Shown: positions 11,204 through 23,873 of the stretch, piece after piece
How positions within the stretch are numbered: the first letter of the stretch is position 1
Layout of the letters: each line of letters opens with the position of its first letter
Assembly (NCBI GenBank): GCA_035578155.1
Contig: JAPWDM010000008.1
Coordinates: 18,978,842 to 19,042,841 of the forward strand
DNA length: 64,000 nucleotides
Reading direction: 5' to 3'
Source: Brachynemurus nebulosus
Lineage: Eukaryota; Arthropoda; Insecta; Neuroptera; Myrmeleontidae
The notes under the pieces: generated by a model
What the model saw: the letters and a program-made list of their open reading frames with translations, nothing else
Databases searched by the model: none
Told to the model about the DNA's origin: nothing
Translations under genes and position numbers: made by a program

Positions 11204-13776
11204 TATATGTATTTATGTGTGTATACATTTATCCAATAGGTTATCTATAATACGTACCTAGTGTAGAAATATATGTATGCATATGAACTTATTTACAATC
11301 AGTACAGTATGTTTCATAACTTTCGATGTTACTTCATTTTGAATTACCAAAAATGTAGGTTTTACTGGAGAATTTTTTTCTCTGTAACGAATAACGCAAT
11401 CCATATAAAACTTTTGAAAGTACCTTATAAGTGATCTGAAAACAATTTTTTTTTTCTAATTTAAAAAACAAAGTAACTGTGCAGACTCCGTGCAAAGTAG
11501 GTCCAACGTAGATGCCTCCTTTCCGAAGAAGTTCACTCTGAGCAACAACAATTTTCAAATAGCAACAAGAACATAAGTTTTTTTCATCATATACATTAGT
11601 TTTACTAAGGCGGTAACACAAGATTATTAAATAATACTCACTTATAGATGACACTAGTTTGAAAAAAAAATTGTGTCTAAATGCCGCCCTAGGTAATTCA
11701 TCTAAGAAGTTATAAGTTTAATTTCAAGTCAATCGAATGGAAATTGCTAGAATCTTCTTGCCAACCGTTTCGGAAAACGTAGTTTCTAGAAAAACGCATG
11801 TCAAGTTTCAAAACGTGTTTATCGTTTTGTGTGTTTAAAGATCCATGATTAAAGCCATCTGTGAGTTATTTGTAAAGGTAATTAACCTGTAATGAAAAAA
11901 AGTTATCAACCAGGCTGAGAGACACCAAAATGCTACGGGTAGTGGAGCTGCGTTTTTGAACGTTTTCAATTGTTTTACTTGTCGCTTGTTGTCAGTCACA
12001 ATATACTTTTTATTCATCAAAGCATGGATTAAAAATATGGTTTTTCTAAGCTATAAGTATATTTTGGAACGACAATTTTGTAATAGGTATGATTGAAAAA
12101 CATTGATTCGATACTCTCTCAATTTTTTTGTTTTACGGACTCAATTACGTTTACTTTTGAGAGATTAAGGTTTCTTTTGTATAAGAGACATTGCAAATTT
12201 TATCCCACGAAACCTAAACAAACAAACATCTAACGAAGTTGGATAATTTTGCCCGAGAATAATAATAATAAGTCCTCAAGTTAATAACTATTCAAGGCTG
12301 CTTTTGGGCTTCCTGTTGATTAATGTTAGAAAATGACTAAACGAAAGTGTAGTGGCCATCTTTTGAAATAGATAAAATAGAATTATTTTCCAGACAATTC
12401 GCTATATCGTATTTTAAAAATAAATTTCCATAAAGTAACGCTCGCAGCTATTGATACTTTTATTTGTACTGTTGTATCAATTTTCCCATATAGGTAAACA
12501 ATTTGTGACACACTGTATATATGTAGTGTATGCAAAGCATTAGAAGATATTGTTATAATAAAAAACAATTGGAGCTTTATATATGTATATGCATATCTAC
12601 AACAGATACGTATGTATATGTGTGCCATAGTATTTTGCAGTCGTGCGTAATAGTAGTACACTTTGATATGTACATGTAACGTCCACGGTTCAATGAATGT
12701 AATAATATGTACTACTGTATTTTTGGTTCCATGCACTTATTGTTAGCACATACATATAGGTAATATTGTTCTATACTATATTGTGCACATATTATGTACA
12801 CATTCATATTGTACTACATGAATATAGTACTTATATAGTTTTGTTAAATGGGATATTTTAAATTTTATACGTAGCGAAGATATTGTATTTATAGGGTTGA
12901 CCAGTGCTTTCAAACATTTGATAAAAATTTTAGTCGAGCCTAATTTTAGTCGAATACAACTTAATATATTAGTTGAACATAAACTTTCTGCAACACTAGA
13001 AAACATTTTTGACGGGCCGAAATCTTGCGCCTTGTTATCTTGTTAATATAGATATAGAAATAAAGACAGAACTCAACTCGGGAATTCCCAGTGTCACCCC
13101 TAGGTGACAGTGATTTGTGATTTTTTTTTTACAGACAATATAACAAATTTTGAAAATAAATGTGTTACAACTAAAATGTTAATATTTAGTAGTATTCATG
13201 GTTTTAATTTGGCAACACTGAAGTTATGTTATCGGTCAAATTAATTCTCTTGTTTTAAATGATTTGCTGTTTTATTGCACGTGAGTGTATCTTGTGGTAT
13301 TTTTGCTGTTATAAAAATGTCTAAAAAGTAGGTACTGTTACGATTGTTACAACAAATTATTATTTAAGAATCAAGCTTGTAATGAAAGTGATTTTTTGCC
13401 GGTAATTTCATACCGTTTTATCAGTTCATATTACAAATAACGAACCGTATGACCTATAATTGAGACGCCATTTAAAAAAAAAAAACTAAAGGGTATTTTT
13501 TTTTCAATTATTTATTTTTTATATGTTGAGTACCTAAAGATAAAAACTAGCATAAAATAAGAATATTTTGTCGATAGGTCGCGGCATGGGAATTACCGAG
13601 TTAAAAATATTTTTTTTATTTTTTGTTGAATTTTGTTGAATTAACTTGCGGCGTATTTTAAATGTATTTAGTATTTTCCATAAAAGGTTTCAATATAATT
13701 TTATTAAGATTATTTCACAACATTTAAAATTCAGTTGCATTCCGGCCTTGTTGTAATTATGATTAACATAGTACAT
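11204..13776. other. Unannotated AT-rich stretch
   Basis: No recognisable gene; frames up to about 117 residues on the minus strand are low complexity and unconvincing. A 7-bp-arm hairpin, TGTCACC-CCTA-GGTGACA, lies at 13092-13109. Confidence 0.4.
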
Positions 13777-14184
13777 ATGAGCCGTTGATTTTGAAAGTGG
13801 GGTAGTCCATATTTTGCTATTGCGAGATATTTAAGGGTTTGCGTTTCAATAAATTTAAAAATATTGGTAATTGTTAATAGACATACTTTTTGTATTTTGT
13901 GGTCTTAGATAATGCAAGTTTATGATCCAATAGTGTTTATAACGCTGGCTAAAAAAATAGCAGGTTTTATTATAACTAAATGGACTTGCCCCACTTTCAA
14001 AATTAATGAATTATTGTATTCGTTAATTTAAAAGGATAATATTTGAGTTTTATCATTTAAAAATAAAAACTTTTCATACCACAGTTCAACTTTAGAAACA
14101 CGTACTATGACATTATTACCCCCTGCCAGTGCCTTAGCAGTAGAAATGAGTGTTTGAAAATAAGTATGTACTTTAAAAAGGCGA

Positions 14185-15112
14185 CTCACCCCCTTTGCAG
14201 AGTTGCTTAAAATTAATTTTGAAAATTTATTCTAATTGTTTTAAACTATATAATTTGGAAATGCATAGAAACAAGCATTTCTAAATTACACTGTTGATGT
14301 TTATGCATATTGGATGTTTGAATTAGGCGCGTTGGGTATAACAACTATAAAGTAGTTGTTATACTCTATACGCTTGTAACATATTTTATGATTAAAGTTT
14401 CTATGTTTGATTTATTTAATATTTCTGAGAATTTTAATTTTATTTAAAATAGAAAAAGAAAGTGACTTTGAAAATCGATTTCTCTTTTCAGGTAACTAAA
14501 ATTTTATTGTAATTCTCTATCAGTTTGTTAATTTATATTGATTTGTTAAATAAAATCTCTTTTCAGAGCAAATTTGATTTTAGTCTACATTTATTGCGAG
14601 AGACCATCTTAAAACTATTTTCCTTGAAGAAGTTTTTAATTACTCAAATAGTACGATTATGTCGACACAGTCACTCCCGCAGTTAACTACCCCTGGATTT
14701 AATATTAGGAAATTGAGTAAAAACAGGTCGATTAGATTTTTTTACGTACACTTGAAATTTGTAAATAAAACTTTATTATATTTTACTTTCTACCTCGTTT
14801 GTAAAAATTAACGCCTTAAATTTTAGCCCTAAACTACCCCTGTTGATGTAATGTAAACAAATTACATATCAATAGATAGCTTTATAAAAAAGAGCAATCT
14901 CGTCAATTTATTTAAGAAATGCTTGTTTCTATTTCTTACCGTTTTCGAGATATTTGAAAAATTAAATTTTCACCCCAATTTTTGAAGGATGATTTCACCC
15001 CTTCAAACCGCTTTTCCGCAGATAAAAAAAACAAGTGTTACTTATTTTTTAGTGTTCTACAACATATCTAAGTTTCATCAAAATCAATAGGTCCAGTCTC
15101 GGAAATTTTACT
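14185..15112 (-). repeat. Dispersed repeat family A, copy 1 (interrupted)
   Basis: Read on the minus strand, this matches 20643-21180 and 41129-41735 over several hundred bases. Shared blocks include GTTTTAGAACACTAAAAAAT, AAACGGTTTGAAGGGGTGAA, ATATCTCGAAAACGGTAAG, CTAATTGACCTGTTTTTGCT and CCCCTACTTA-like patches. About 350 bases near 14250-14600 have no counterpart in the other copies and look like a later insertion. Non-coding; origin unknown to me. Confidence 0.75.
14337..14363. repeat. Perfect hairpin, 11-bp arms
   Basis: TATAACAACTA and its exact complement surround TAAAG. A second hairpin at about 14251-14288 has arms AATTTGGAAATGC and GCATTTCTAAATT. Both lie in the segment inserted in repeat family A copy 1. 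Confidence 0.75.
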
Positions 15113-15324
15113 TGTAAGATGGACTTGCACCACTATCAAAATAAACATACTTACAATACTGTTAAGAGCTTAAACTTCAATCTTTCAAATATTAGGCTTC
15201 TGAATTTTTTTGACTATAAATTGTTGATAAATGAAAAGATCATACTAAGTTTTATCTATAACTACCCTTATCCCCATTTTTTTCAAAAATAGACTTGCCC
15301 CACTTTCATAATAAACGGCTCATA

Positions 15325-17205
15325 TATATAATTCAAAATATACTTAATAATTAATTTACGGTACGTATGTATTATGTAACTCATCAATGATAAACATTTT
15401 TATACTTTTAAAATATTAGTAAAAAACTGTTTAAAAAGTGGATACTAAAGATGTTTATTGTTATTTTTTTTTATTACGCCCATAAAATCACCTGAAAATC
15501 GAGCCTCTAGACTAGAATAGTAGAATACCCTCTTAAGTTAAAAAATATTATAAAATAATTCATGTTATTGAATAATTAATACACGGTTTGAGGAACACTG
15601 ATTTCTAGCCATATAAAATATATATCAATATCAAACCCTATTATAGTGTATTCTGATGAACTTTAGGTTTAAATTGGCCGAGAATTACCGATTGACATAA
15701 TTCAAACAATTGATTAGTTTGTGTGAAAATACGGACACGTGTTAACAAAGTGATAAAAATAAACGTAAAATTGAAATTTGAAGTTCAAACAAAAATTATT
15801 CTGATCTACAATCTCACTACACCTTAATTTGCAAGATCCAGCTTCATTAACTACAGTAACTAAAGATAAACATGTATTACCTCTTGTGCTATTTTATCTG
15901 TTTTTTCACTTAACAGGAAGATAAAAAACTTCTTTTAAAAGTATCTACTTAAATAAAAAAAAAAAGAATAGATATCTAGATAAAATTTCAGATAACATTA
16001 TCTAGATAAGCACAATACTGACGATAACATAATGTATTCTAAATCAAAAATATTTTTTTCATCCGTAAAAATGTTTTCTCTATCAAAAAATAAATTTGGG
16101 TATATCTACATACAGTACTCTTAATTTAGTATAAATAGAACATATTGAAAGAAAAACAAGAACCCCCTCTATTGCTAAACAGCATATTTGATGTGAATTC
16201 TACACTTCATTACTTTGTTGTAAGGTAACATATAATTATTTCCCAGTGCAATTATTTTAAACCATTGCATTGCATCACTACGAGACTGAAGCCATTGCAC
16301 AACGAACCAAACGACGGTTCCTTGCGTTTCTTTATTATCTTTTTATTTACTAATTGTTTTTATACATTTTACTTTTACTTCTTTGTTTTCTCTATGAATT
16401 AATTTTTTTTCGTGTGTGTGCAGAGTGTGTTATTCTGCATGAATCGCTTGTGTTCTGGTTAAAATGAATCACATCAGTAATTTAAAACTGAAATAAATGG
16501 AAACGAAAAGAGAGGCGAACAATAAAGGGCAAAGACGGAAAGATGATGAAAATGAGTCATTTATACGTGTAATTATGAACATTATGTACAGTTATCACTA
16601 ACGAAGTTTATAAGAAATATGTAGGTATGGAATCGGGTGACATGTACTAGAAAAAGTTATCAGGCGATAACGAACTCTAGTTTTTCGTGGGTCTGAGCAT
16701 TTACTTATGGGGCAATAATTACTTCACATTAAAACGCACTTTCTAGTTAAAAGAAAATTTTTTTTATGCACGAAAATGTACGAAAATGTGTTTTTTGATT
16801 AAAATAATAATGCATGAAAAAAATTGGTGTACAAAGTTTACAGTGTTATAAGATTTACTTACCTGAAACTGCGATTTGCCGTTAAGGTGTGAGTTCTTTG
16901 AGTGGAAAATTCCAGCTAACTAAAATTAACCGTTTGTGGAATTTTATTTACAAAAATCTTTCGTTCTGTTCCGTTTGAATGTTCGAGAAACTTCTATACG
17001 GTTAATATATTATGACAACGTTGTATTAAATAAGAATAAAGATAGATATTATCGAATTTATGGCACAATTAACTGACTTCAAAGTTCAGTTATTTGCAAC
17101 AAGTGTTTGTGCACAATATTTACGTTTTACCCGAATCCTCCTATTGGCCCATTTATCACAATGTTTAATCAGTACCTTGACCTTATATATGTAACTAGAA
17201 TATAT
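15325..17205. other. Unannotated AT-rich stretch
   Basis: No recognisable gene. The region near 16220-16330 is slightly less AT-rich, but no frame there resembles a known protein. Confidence 0.4.
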
Positions 17206-17647
17206 ATCCCACCAAAAACATAAATGTGAAAATTGGGAAAGTTCTTTTTATTGTGTTAGCCTGAAAAACAATTGAAATCAAAATAAACTGTCAAGTTCCA
17301 AACACATTTTTCATGCAGAATCGGAATAAAATAAATTGTTTTGATAAATACACATCAAGCTTTTTTAAAGAAAATATTATAAATTTTTCATTAGAACTTG
17401 GGCAGTTTTCAATATCAAGTTTAATATACATGATAAATGAGTAAAAATTTCCCAAGTTCTAATGAAAAATTTCTATTATTTACTTTAAAAAAGCTTGATG
17501 TGTATTTCTTAAAACAATTTATTTTATTCCGATTCTGCACGAAAAATGTGTCTGTAACTTGACAGTTTATTTTTATTTCAATTGTTTTTCAGGCTAACAC
17601 AATAAAAAGAACTTGCCCATTTTTCACATTTTTGTTTTTGGTGGGAT
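17206..17647. mobile_element. Hairpin MITE with arms of about 200 bp
   Basis: 17206-17402 and 17450-17647 are inverted copies with few differences, beginning ATCCCACCAAAAACA and ending with its complement TGTTTTTGGTGGGAT. The loop is about 47 bases. The arms contain paired blocks such as AATTGTTTT, AAAGCTTGATGTGTATTT, ATTTTTCATTAGAACTTGGG and AAAAAGAACTT. The right side continues with CTCACGACTTTTTGTAGG, conserved at 3661. No coding capacity. I could not find an unambiguous target duplication, so the superfamily is open. Confidence 0.82.
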
Positions 17648-17649
17648 CT

Positions 17650-18417
17650 CACGACTTTTTGTAGGAAATGTAGTTTAATACAAAATTGTTCAATTTAAAT
17701 ATGAATTTATTAATCATAATAGGCAATAATAGTAGGCAATTTGTTGCTATAAATAATTATTTCTTTTTCGTAGATACCGGCAACTTGTAGATTTGAATAT
17801 TTAGGAAGGCTTTGAGTAAAATTTTTTTTTATATAAAATTGCCCTGTAATTTTCAAAAGAAAGGGCACCAATAACGAAAATAACCAAAAATATTATGAGT
17901 TTAGATTTTTGCCTTTAATGTTAGATTAAGGTCAATATTCTGACCGAATATCAATTTTCTAGGTCTACTGGAAATAGGCCAGAGGTTTTGATGATCCGTC
18001 AGTGAGTGAATGAGTGAGCGAGTGCCAAAATTATCGATTTTTGGAGGCCTATAACTCAGGAACTATTAAAATTAGATCGATGAAATTTGAAATTGAGAGT
18101 GATTTCAAGTGTGTTATTGTGTATACAAAATTTTAATTCAATACAACAAACAGAACTAGAGTTTTAAGGGGGTCAAAAATGGCTTGAAATGGTTCGTGTA
18201 AATATAGCTTGGTGCACGTACGGCTGATGAGAACTTGCCGACGCGCTACCGCGCTTATTGATAATTAGGACGTTCCCGGTTATGGTTATTCATATAATTA
18301 AAGTGAAAATCGGAATCAATTATACTGAGATGGAATAAAGACCTATTCAATTTAGGAAAAACTTTGTAAACGCCTGTGGCAACATCTGTACTAGAGTTAA
18401 ACAGTCAAATATATACA
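17650..18417. other. AT-rich stretch with a GTGAGTGAG dispersed repeat (17950-18290)
   Basis: 17950-18290 shares TTTTGATGATCnGTCAGTGAGTGA and neighbouring sequence with 2690-2990 and ends near a GC-rich patch (GACGCGCTACCGCGC). The rest holds no recognisable feature. Confidence 0.5.
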
Positions 18418-18419
18418 TA

Positions 18420-19513
18420 CCGTCAGTTGGGGCGAATGTAGACGATTTTTTCAGTTTTTTGGCAACAAATTGTTTAGAATTTATCTAAGAAATCCTAAAA
18501 AAATAATTTAAATGCTTCAATATCACGAGCATATAGGGCAGTAATAAAAATATCAAAATTGTTTCTGCAAATTTTTTTTTTTTTTTTTTGGTTTCATAGT
18601 GTCTATATTCGCCCCTATGTGTGGGGCGAATCGAGACAGTGCTTTATTTGCAATATAAATCACATTCAGTCATGCATATGGGTAAAATCGGACATAAAAA
18701 GATAAAAATAGCTGAATTTCCAATCTGAAAATTCGCTAAACTAAATAACTGCATCAGCGAATGACTTTTGGCGAGTGGAATAACACATTTTGGATTTAAA
18801 TGAATTTTTTTTTCGATTTCCGTTTGAGTCTATCATGCAAGGTCGATTTGGGAACATGGAAATATTCAGCAGCTTGTCTGAGCGATTTTCTTTTATTTTT
18901 AATATCGGAAATCAGGGGCGCAACAACTACATATCTACAGGAGGTCTAACAAAAATTTAAATTATCAAATTTTTTGATAACGCAGTTCTCCGATAACAAT
19001 GGAAAATGTTGTAATAAAATGTCGTCTCCGAAAATTTGATTTTCAAATAAAAAATATTAGTAAACCACTAAAAATTTTACTTTTTAATATAAATAAAATA
19101 AATTGAAGGAAAATTTCCAGGTAATTTTAGGGGGTTCGGGCCCCTTGGACCTCCCCGGTTGTTGGGCCTCTGTCGAAAAGAGCCCATTTTATGTTATCTA
19201 TAAACAACACCCAAAATTTTGTTGCCAGTCCCTACTTTATATACATAACTGTTTTTTTTTTTGTACAGCAGTTTCTTTACAAGATTTCAAAATGCGCGTT
19301 ATTTTTAAAAATTATAAACAATGCGCCTGTAAAATAACAAAATACAAAAATGTCATGTTCACCGCTTTTCTTTGATGACTAACTCATAACTGACAAAATT
19401 CAGTAGCATAAATTGATCTATGACCTTGTACGGTCATAACACTGACGAAGAAATATCGAGAAGCAGCTCTGTCTAGATTCGCCCCTACTGTCTCGGTTCG
19501 CCCCAACTGATGG
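18420..19513 (-). mobile_element. Pogo-like DNA transposon remnant with TA target duplication
   Basis: Ends are CCGTCAGTTGGGGCGAA (left) and CCATCAGTTGGGGCGAA (right, read in reverse), with TA on both sides (18418-18419 and 19514-19515). A subterminal palindrome at 18604-18635 contains two further inverted copies of the core (ATTCGCCCC and GGGGCGAAT). The right end has ATTCGCCCCTACTGTCTC in addition. A piece of a Psq-type helix-turn-helix, typical of pogo transposases, is readable on the minus strand at 18799-18900. No DDE catalytic domain is visible, so the element is dead. The pogo assignment is well supported by the HTH together with TA and TIRs. Confidence 0.88.
18799..18900 (-). pseudogene. 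Pogo transposase fragment, Psq-type HTH DNA-binding domain
   Basis: Reading minus from 18900, the frame gives KNKRK, then SLRQAAEYFHVPKSTLHDRL, then KRKSKKKFI and a stop. The core SxRxAAxxYxVPxSTLxxR is the hallmark of the Psq HTH found at the N terminus of pogo/Tigger transposases, where it binds the element's ends. Only about 34 codons remain before the stop. Upstream sequence (18901-18935) stays open in frame for about ten codons without a clear start. The rest of the N-terminal and the whole DDE domain are missing or unrecognisable. The family call is secure even though the gene is broken. Confidence 0.85.
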
Positions 19514-19515
19514 TA

Positions 19516-20642
19516 CTATGTATTACATACGTATCGTACTTTGTGTATTACCCGTAGCTTTGCCATGTACCTATATTTTTAGTAAATCATCTTTGTTTTA
19601 AATAAGTATTTTATTGATATCAAATTAAAAATGTTTTGCGGCCGTTCACGTTAAACTTAATTTGTTGAAAAAATTGAATTTTGTATTTTTAATTCATGTG
19701 GCTTTTTTTCTAACAGCTTTGTCATTTTTATTTTACACAAAACATATTTCATTGAATGTAATAATATTGTTCGCCTATATTTTGTTTCTGACTTCGAGTT
19801 TTACTAATCCTGCTGGTTTGGTTGTTTGATTTTATCCAAACAGTAAGTGATGAGAAACGTTTTCATATTGTACAAACACAATACGTATAAAATAATCAAT
19901 TCAATATAACAGTAAACTTAGTATTACATCTTACCAGCGCTGTCAACGTTACTGCGATATTACGATGACAAGCGTAGAAAAAATAATGCCTGATCCATAC
20001 GGTTTAAAAATTATCAAAGCCAGTCAAGAAATAACTTCAAACTTAAACTATTTATTTTATCACGTGAGACTTATACGTTTAGAGGAAAATCATAGAGTAA
20101 ATTATGCAGCAAGCAATCCCATTTAATAAAATTCGTACAGAAGAATTCGCTAGAAATCATTATTTATAGCAGCTACCGTTTTTTCAAGATTGTTTTTTGA
20201 GTGGCAATTTTATGTGCAGTTCTAACAATGTATGAAACATGAAAATATTTCTTAAGAGACACTTTTCTCCCACAAAACTATTATTAGAGATGTTTTTGTT
20301 TCACAGGCTTCATGTTTATTATAAAATGAAGTTGTCTTGAACATTTAATTCTTGAGTAATACGTACGGTTTACGTATAAAAGATACTTATTAAATTATGT
20401 ACATAGTCAGCCACATTTGTATTCGTATAGCAGCATATTTACACATAATTATGACAAAATTAAAACCAAATTGATTCCCATAATTTTCCACAAAATTGAA
20501 CTTTTTTGTTTATTGTATCATTATCTGGATCCTCCTTATATAAGTTAAAAAGTTTTCGTTAATATTTTTTTACATAAAAAAGAAATATCTTACAAAGAGC
20601 ATCACGTGGGTGTACCCCTCAGATTTTGTTTATTCTTTTATA
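19516..20642. other. Unannotated AT-rich stretch
   Basis: No recognisable gene, RNA or paired repeat. Confidence 0.45.
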
Positions 20643-21180
20643 TGTTGTAGAACACCGAAAAATAAGACACACCTATTTTTTTAGCGGCTGTAAAACGGTT
20701 TAAAGGGGTGAAATCACCCTTCAAAAATTAGGGTAAAAATTTAATTTGTTAAATATCTCGAAAACGGTAAGAGATAGGGCAAAAGTTTAAATTGGCGATA
20801 TTGCTCTTTTTTAAATAGCTATCTATTGATATGCAATTTGTTTAAATTACGTCAACAGAGGGTGGTTGGGGGTTAAAATTTAGGGGTTAACTTTACGAAA
20901 AGAGGGTAAAAAATACAGTATATTAAAATTTTGTTTACAGATTTCAAATCTACGTGAAAAAGTCTAATTGACCTGTTTTTGCTCAATTTCATAATATTTA
21001 GTTTAGGGGTAAGTAACTAGAGGGTGACTGTGTTGATATAATCATACTATTTGAGTAATTGAGGAACTACTTCATGAAAAATAGCTTAAGACAATTATAA
21101 CAACGTAAAAATGGTATTCTCGAATTCAAAATTCAGTTTGATTAACATTGGGGGAAATCACAAAGCTTTCCTGTCATTTT
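20643..21180 (+). repeat. Dispersed repeat family A, copy 2
   Basis: Matches copy 3 (41129-41735) in direct orientation and copy 1 (14185-15112) in reverse. Blocks shared include TAGAACAC, AAACGGTTTnAAGGGGTGAA, ATATnTCGAnAACGGTAAGA, GATATTGCTCTTTTTT, CTAATTGACCTGTTTTTGCT and GGGTGACTGTGT. Uninterrupted here. No coding frame. Confidence 0.78.
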
Positions 21181-21858
21181 AAATAAAAGCACGTGTGCTG
21201 TGCGTGATAAAATCTCATAACCAGTGTTTCCTGCTGGGAAGGTCTTGTAAAACATCAAAAATTAAAAAAAAAAACACGCTCACTAAGTCCTCGCCCTACC
21301 TCCTGGACAATGGCATCGTTCGTTAAGTGTGGATAAAGATAAGTTGGGGGTAAGGAACCTTCAGAAGCATTTGTCCTTAACGAAACTGTTCCCCAACTGT
21401 GATAAAAATTCAAGGATAACTTGTCTTTAACTTTTCAGTTTACCTATTTGTGACGGCGGTCATATGTTTTGATTTATGATATTTTGTGAGACCCTTCCGT
21501 ACTGATGAAAACACTAGTAATGTGCCTTAATCGCACACGCTTGCTTTTTTTAAGGATGAGAGGAAGGCGACCAAATATTTTATGGCTAAGACGGCTGAGG
21601 CGGCTGAAACTCCGAGTGTCACCAGAGCCCCTTGTATTTATATCTTTAAATTAGCCTTACTTGGCCCAATTTTGCAAAATATTTTTAGATATATATTTAC
21701 TAATTCAAAGGCGTAGAATTCAAAAATTTATGTCTCACTTTGGTCCAAGGTCGCGTTTTGTGTGTTTTTGTAGGTCATTTAGAAATTTTTGCAAATATCT
21801 TCTTCTAAACACCGTGTCTTGGAGAGCTGCTGCATGTTTTATGGAGCTCTTAGAACGC

Positions 21859-21863
<5 letters not shown>
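21181..21863. other. Stretch with a less AT-rich patch, no gene recognised
   Basis: 21280-21640 is visibly richer in G and C than the surroundings, but stops interrupt all frames and I recognise no protein, RNA or repeat. Confidence 0.4.

Positions 21864-21941
<78 letters not shown>
21864..21941. repeat. (TA)n microsatellite
   Basis: About 39 TA units. Frames on both strands here are YI-repeat artefacts. Confidence 0.97.
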
Positions 21942-21943
<2 letters not shown>

Positions 21944-22079
21944 CTTATGCACTTGGGGAGAAGGAAAGTGTAAATTCGGGAAAAATCCAAAACTGAACAT
22001 TTTGGTACAACTCGAAAACGCAAAGCTACCTTGACCTAATATTGCAGCTATGGAATACATGTGCAACGGCGAACCCTAC

Positions 22080-22830
22080 CATAGCACTGCCGACCCAGGT
22101 TGGACCTTAGGCAGATTCACCTATCTTATCCGGAAGGCTCCTTTGGGGGACAGTTCTACCCACACTGTCAACTTCCCATTGAATGCAAATGAATAACTTT
22201 TTTTTTTTAATTCAAAGGGCTCCTCCTCTGGACCCCCGATAGAGGCTTTGCCCCTTGCACCACACCGGGGGCTTCGCCTTCTGTACCTAGCGGTGGGGGC
22301 TCCACCCTTATCAAACAAATGATAACATCATTTGTTCTCAAGATACGAGAGACAAAAGATATTTCACAAAAAGTTTCTTATTTCCTTTTTTCGTTTAGTT
22401 TTTTTTTTTTTTAAATATTACAATAATTTACTGGCGTTTTTAACATCACAGAAGGTTCTTAGGCCATTATATAACAAAGACATGGTAAAAAATCCATATA
22501 ATCTATGTTATGTTAATAAAGTTAATTCCGTTTTTTATAACAAAAAACAAACTGCTAATTCGAATTTGCTGAAAACTTTATCCAGTCTTCATTTTCTGAT
22601 TACGCATCTAATGAAATTAGTCCGGAGTAGATATCATCATTTGTTCTCGAGATATGCGAGACGAAAAAAAATTCACGAACTAAAGAACGAACTAATGAAC
22701 GCACACACGCTACGCAGACATCACGCTAAAAACGATGGATTCGGATCCTAGTGACCTTGAAACGTGGAGATATGTCAAAATTAGCGATTCGTAGAATCGG
22801 ACCCATTACAATAACTTCCAATGGGAAGTT
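22080..22830. repeat. Repeat-like patch with GC-rich blocks and a direct repeat
   Basis: 22120-22320 is GC-rich (GGACCCCCG, CACCGGGGGCTTCGCC, GGTGGGGGCTCCACCC). A segment beginning CATCATTTGTTCTC at 22328 recurs at 22634 in direct orientation for about 45 bases. AACTTCCCATTG near 22170 is matched in reverse by CAATGGGAAGTT near 22816. This suggests an eroded mobile element, but I could not define its ends. The 139-codon frame at 22332-22751 shows no recognisable domain. Confidence 0.4.
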
Positions 22831-23873
22831 AGAAATAACTCTTGAAATATAGATAAAAAATATTTCATTTTATGTTAAATAAATTAAGGAAAATTCCTAG
22901 AAGGGTCAGGATAAGGTGAAAAGATTGTATAGCAAAGTATTTTCGTATTGAAATAATTCCTCGCGTTATTAATACACGTGAAAATATGTCTAGGTACCTA
23001 TATCACCCTATATCTAGTGAAATAAGTTTTCTATATTATTTGAAAAAATTTGTTTGTGGTTAATTTTCTTCAGTTTTCTAGTTTATTTTTAATTCGCATG
23101 AGACTTTTATTCTTATGTGTCCTGACAATGAGCTCTTATCTACTGCAGCTAGTTTTTATTTTTAAACGTCAGCGTATCTTATGTACTATCCTTTGCGCAT
23201 ACTATGTACAAAGAAGTTTACATCTTCCATATTAAGTACACTGCACATCAAAAAAGCTGGCGACGAAGTTGTAGAAATTTCCGATTCCGTTTTTATTTTT
23301 TGAAAATTGCTGAAACAGAGAAGTTGGGTTCAGTCACTGATAAGAGACTAATGTATAAGCATTTATGAATAATTTCCAAAAAAACCTAACGAAAAAGACT
23401 ATTCGATTCAAAGATTACATATAAAGAATCATTCCTTTTACGATTTGATGGTTAGATAGGTGCATTTTTGCGAAAAATATTCGGAAACATAGTTATTACA
23501 AACTGAAATTGCTATATTTTTTATAAGTTTTTTTCAAATTTTCCCTTCAGTCCCATCAAAGACAAGTTTACGCTTCACGTCACCCAACTGTGACACCATT
23601 TCTCAAAAAATCTACAGCTGATATTTGCAATTCCTATCTTGCTGCAAAATTTTTAGTTCTAATAAAGAAGATAATGGTCTTTGAAATTAAGAGATAAAAA
23701 AAAATCCTGTTAAATCACGTGGCTTATGGAAAAAATTTTGGCTTGTGTGTTGCAGCAAACAGTTTAGGAAACGCTGCACTAAATTTTAACGATTGGGCGA
23801 TCTGTAATTTCCGTGTATTTTCTTGAGAAAAATATAGTAATAATAAAAATATTATATTAAATGTGTGTAAATA
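22831..23873. other. Unannotated AT-rich stretch
   Basis: No recognisable gene or repeat structure. Confidence 0.45.

Larger units (their letters stand above)
13778..15322. mobile_element. 1.5-kb TIR element with repeated GGACTTGCCCCACTTTC motif
   Basis: Left TGAGCCGTTGATTTTGAAAG followed by TGGGG is mirrored at the right end (reverse reads TGAGCCGTTTATTATGAAAG). TA flanks both ends (13776-13777 and 15323-15324). The end motif GACTTGCCCCACTTTCA occurs also at 13982 and, degenerate, at 15121, so it is present four times in all. Most of the interior is a copy of a dispersed repeat (14185-15112), itself interrupted. No transposase frame is visible. Probably a non-autonomous Tc1/mariner-like element; the class is inferred. 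Confidence 0.72.

Noticed and set aside
12383..12736. 117-codon minus-strand frame
   Set aside because: No recognisable domain, biased composition, no homologous copy in the window; length not decisive for one frame in 64 kb.
22332..22751. 139-codon plus-strand frame
   Set aside because: Overlaps a direct repeat and poly(T); no domain. Kept only as part of a repeat-like patch.
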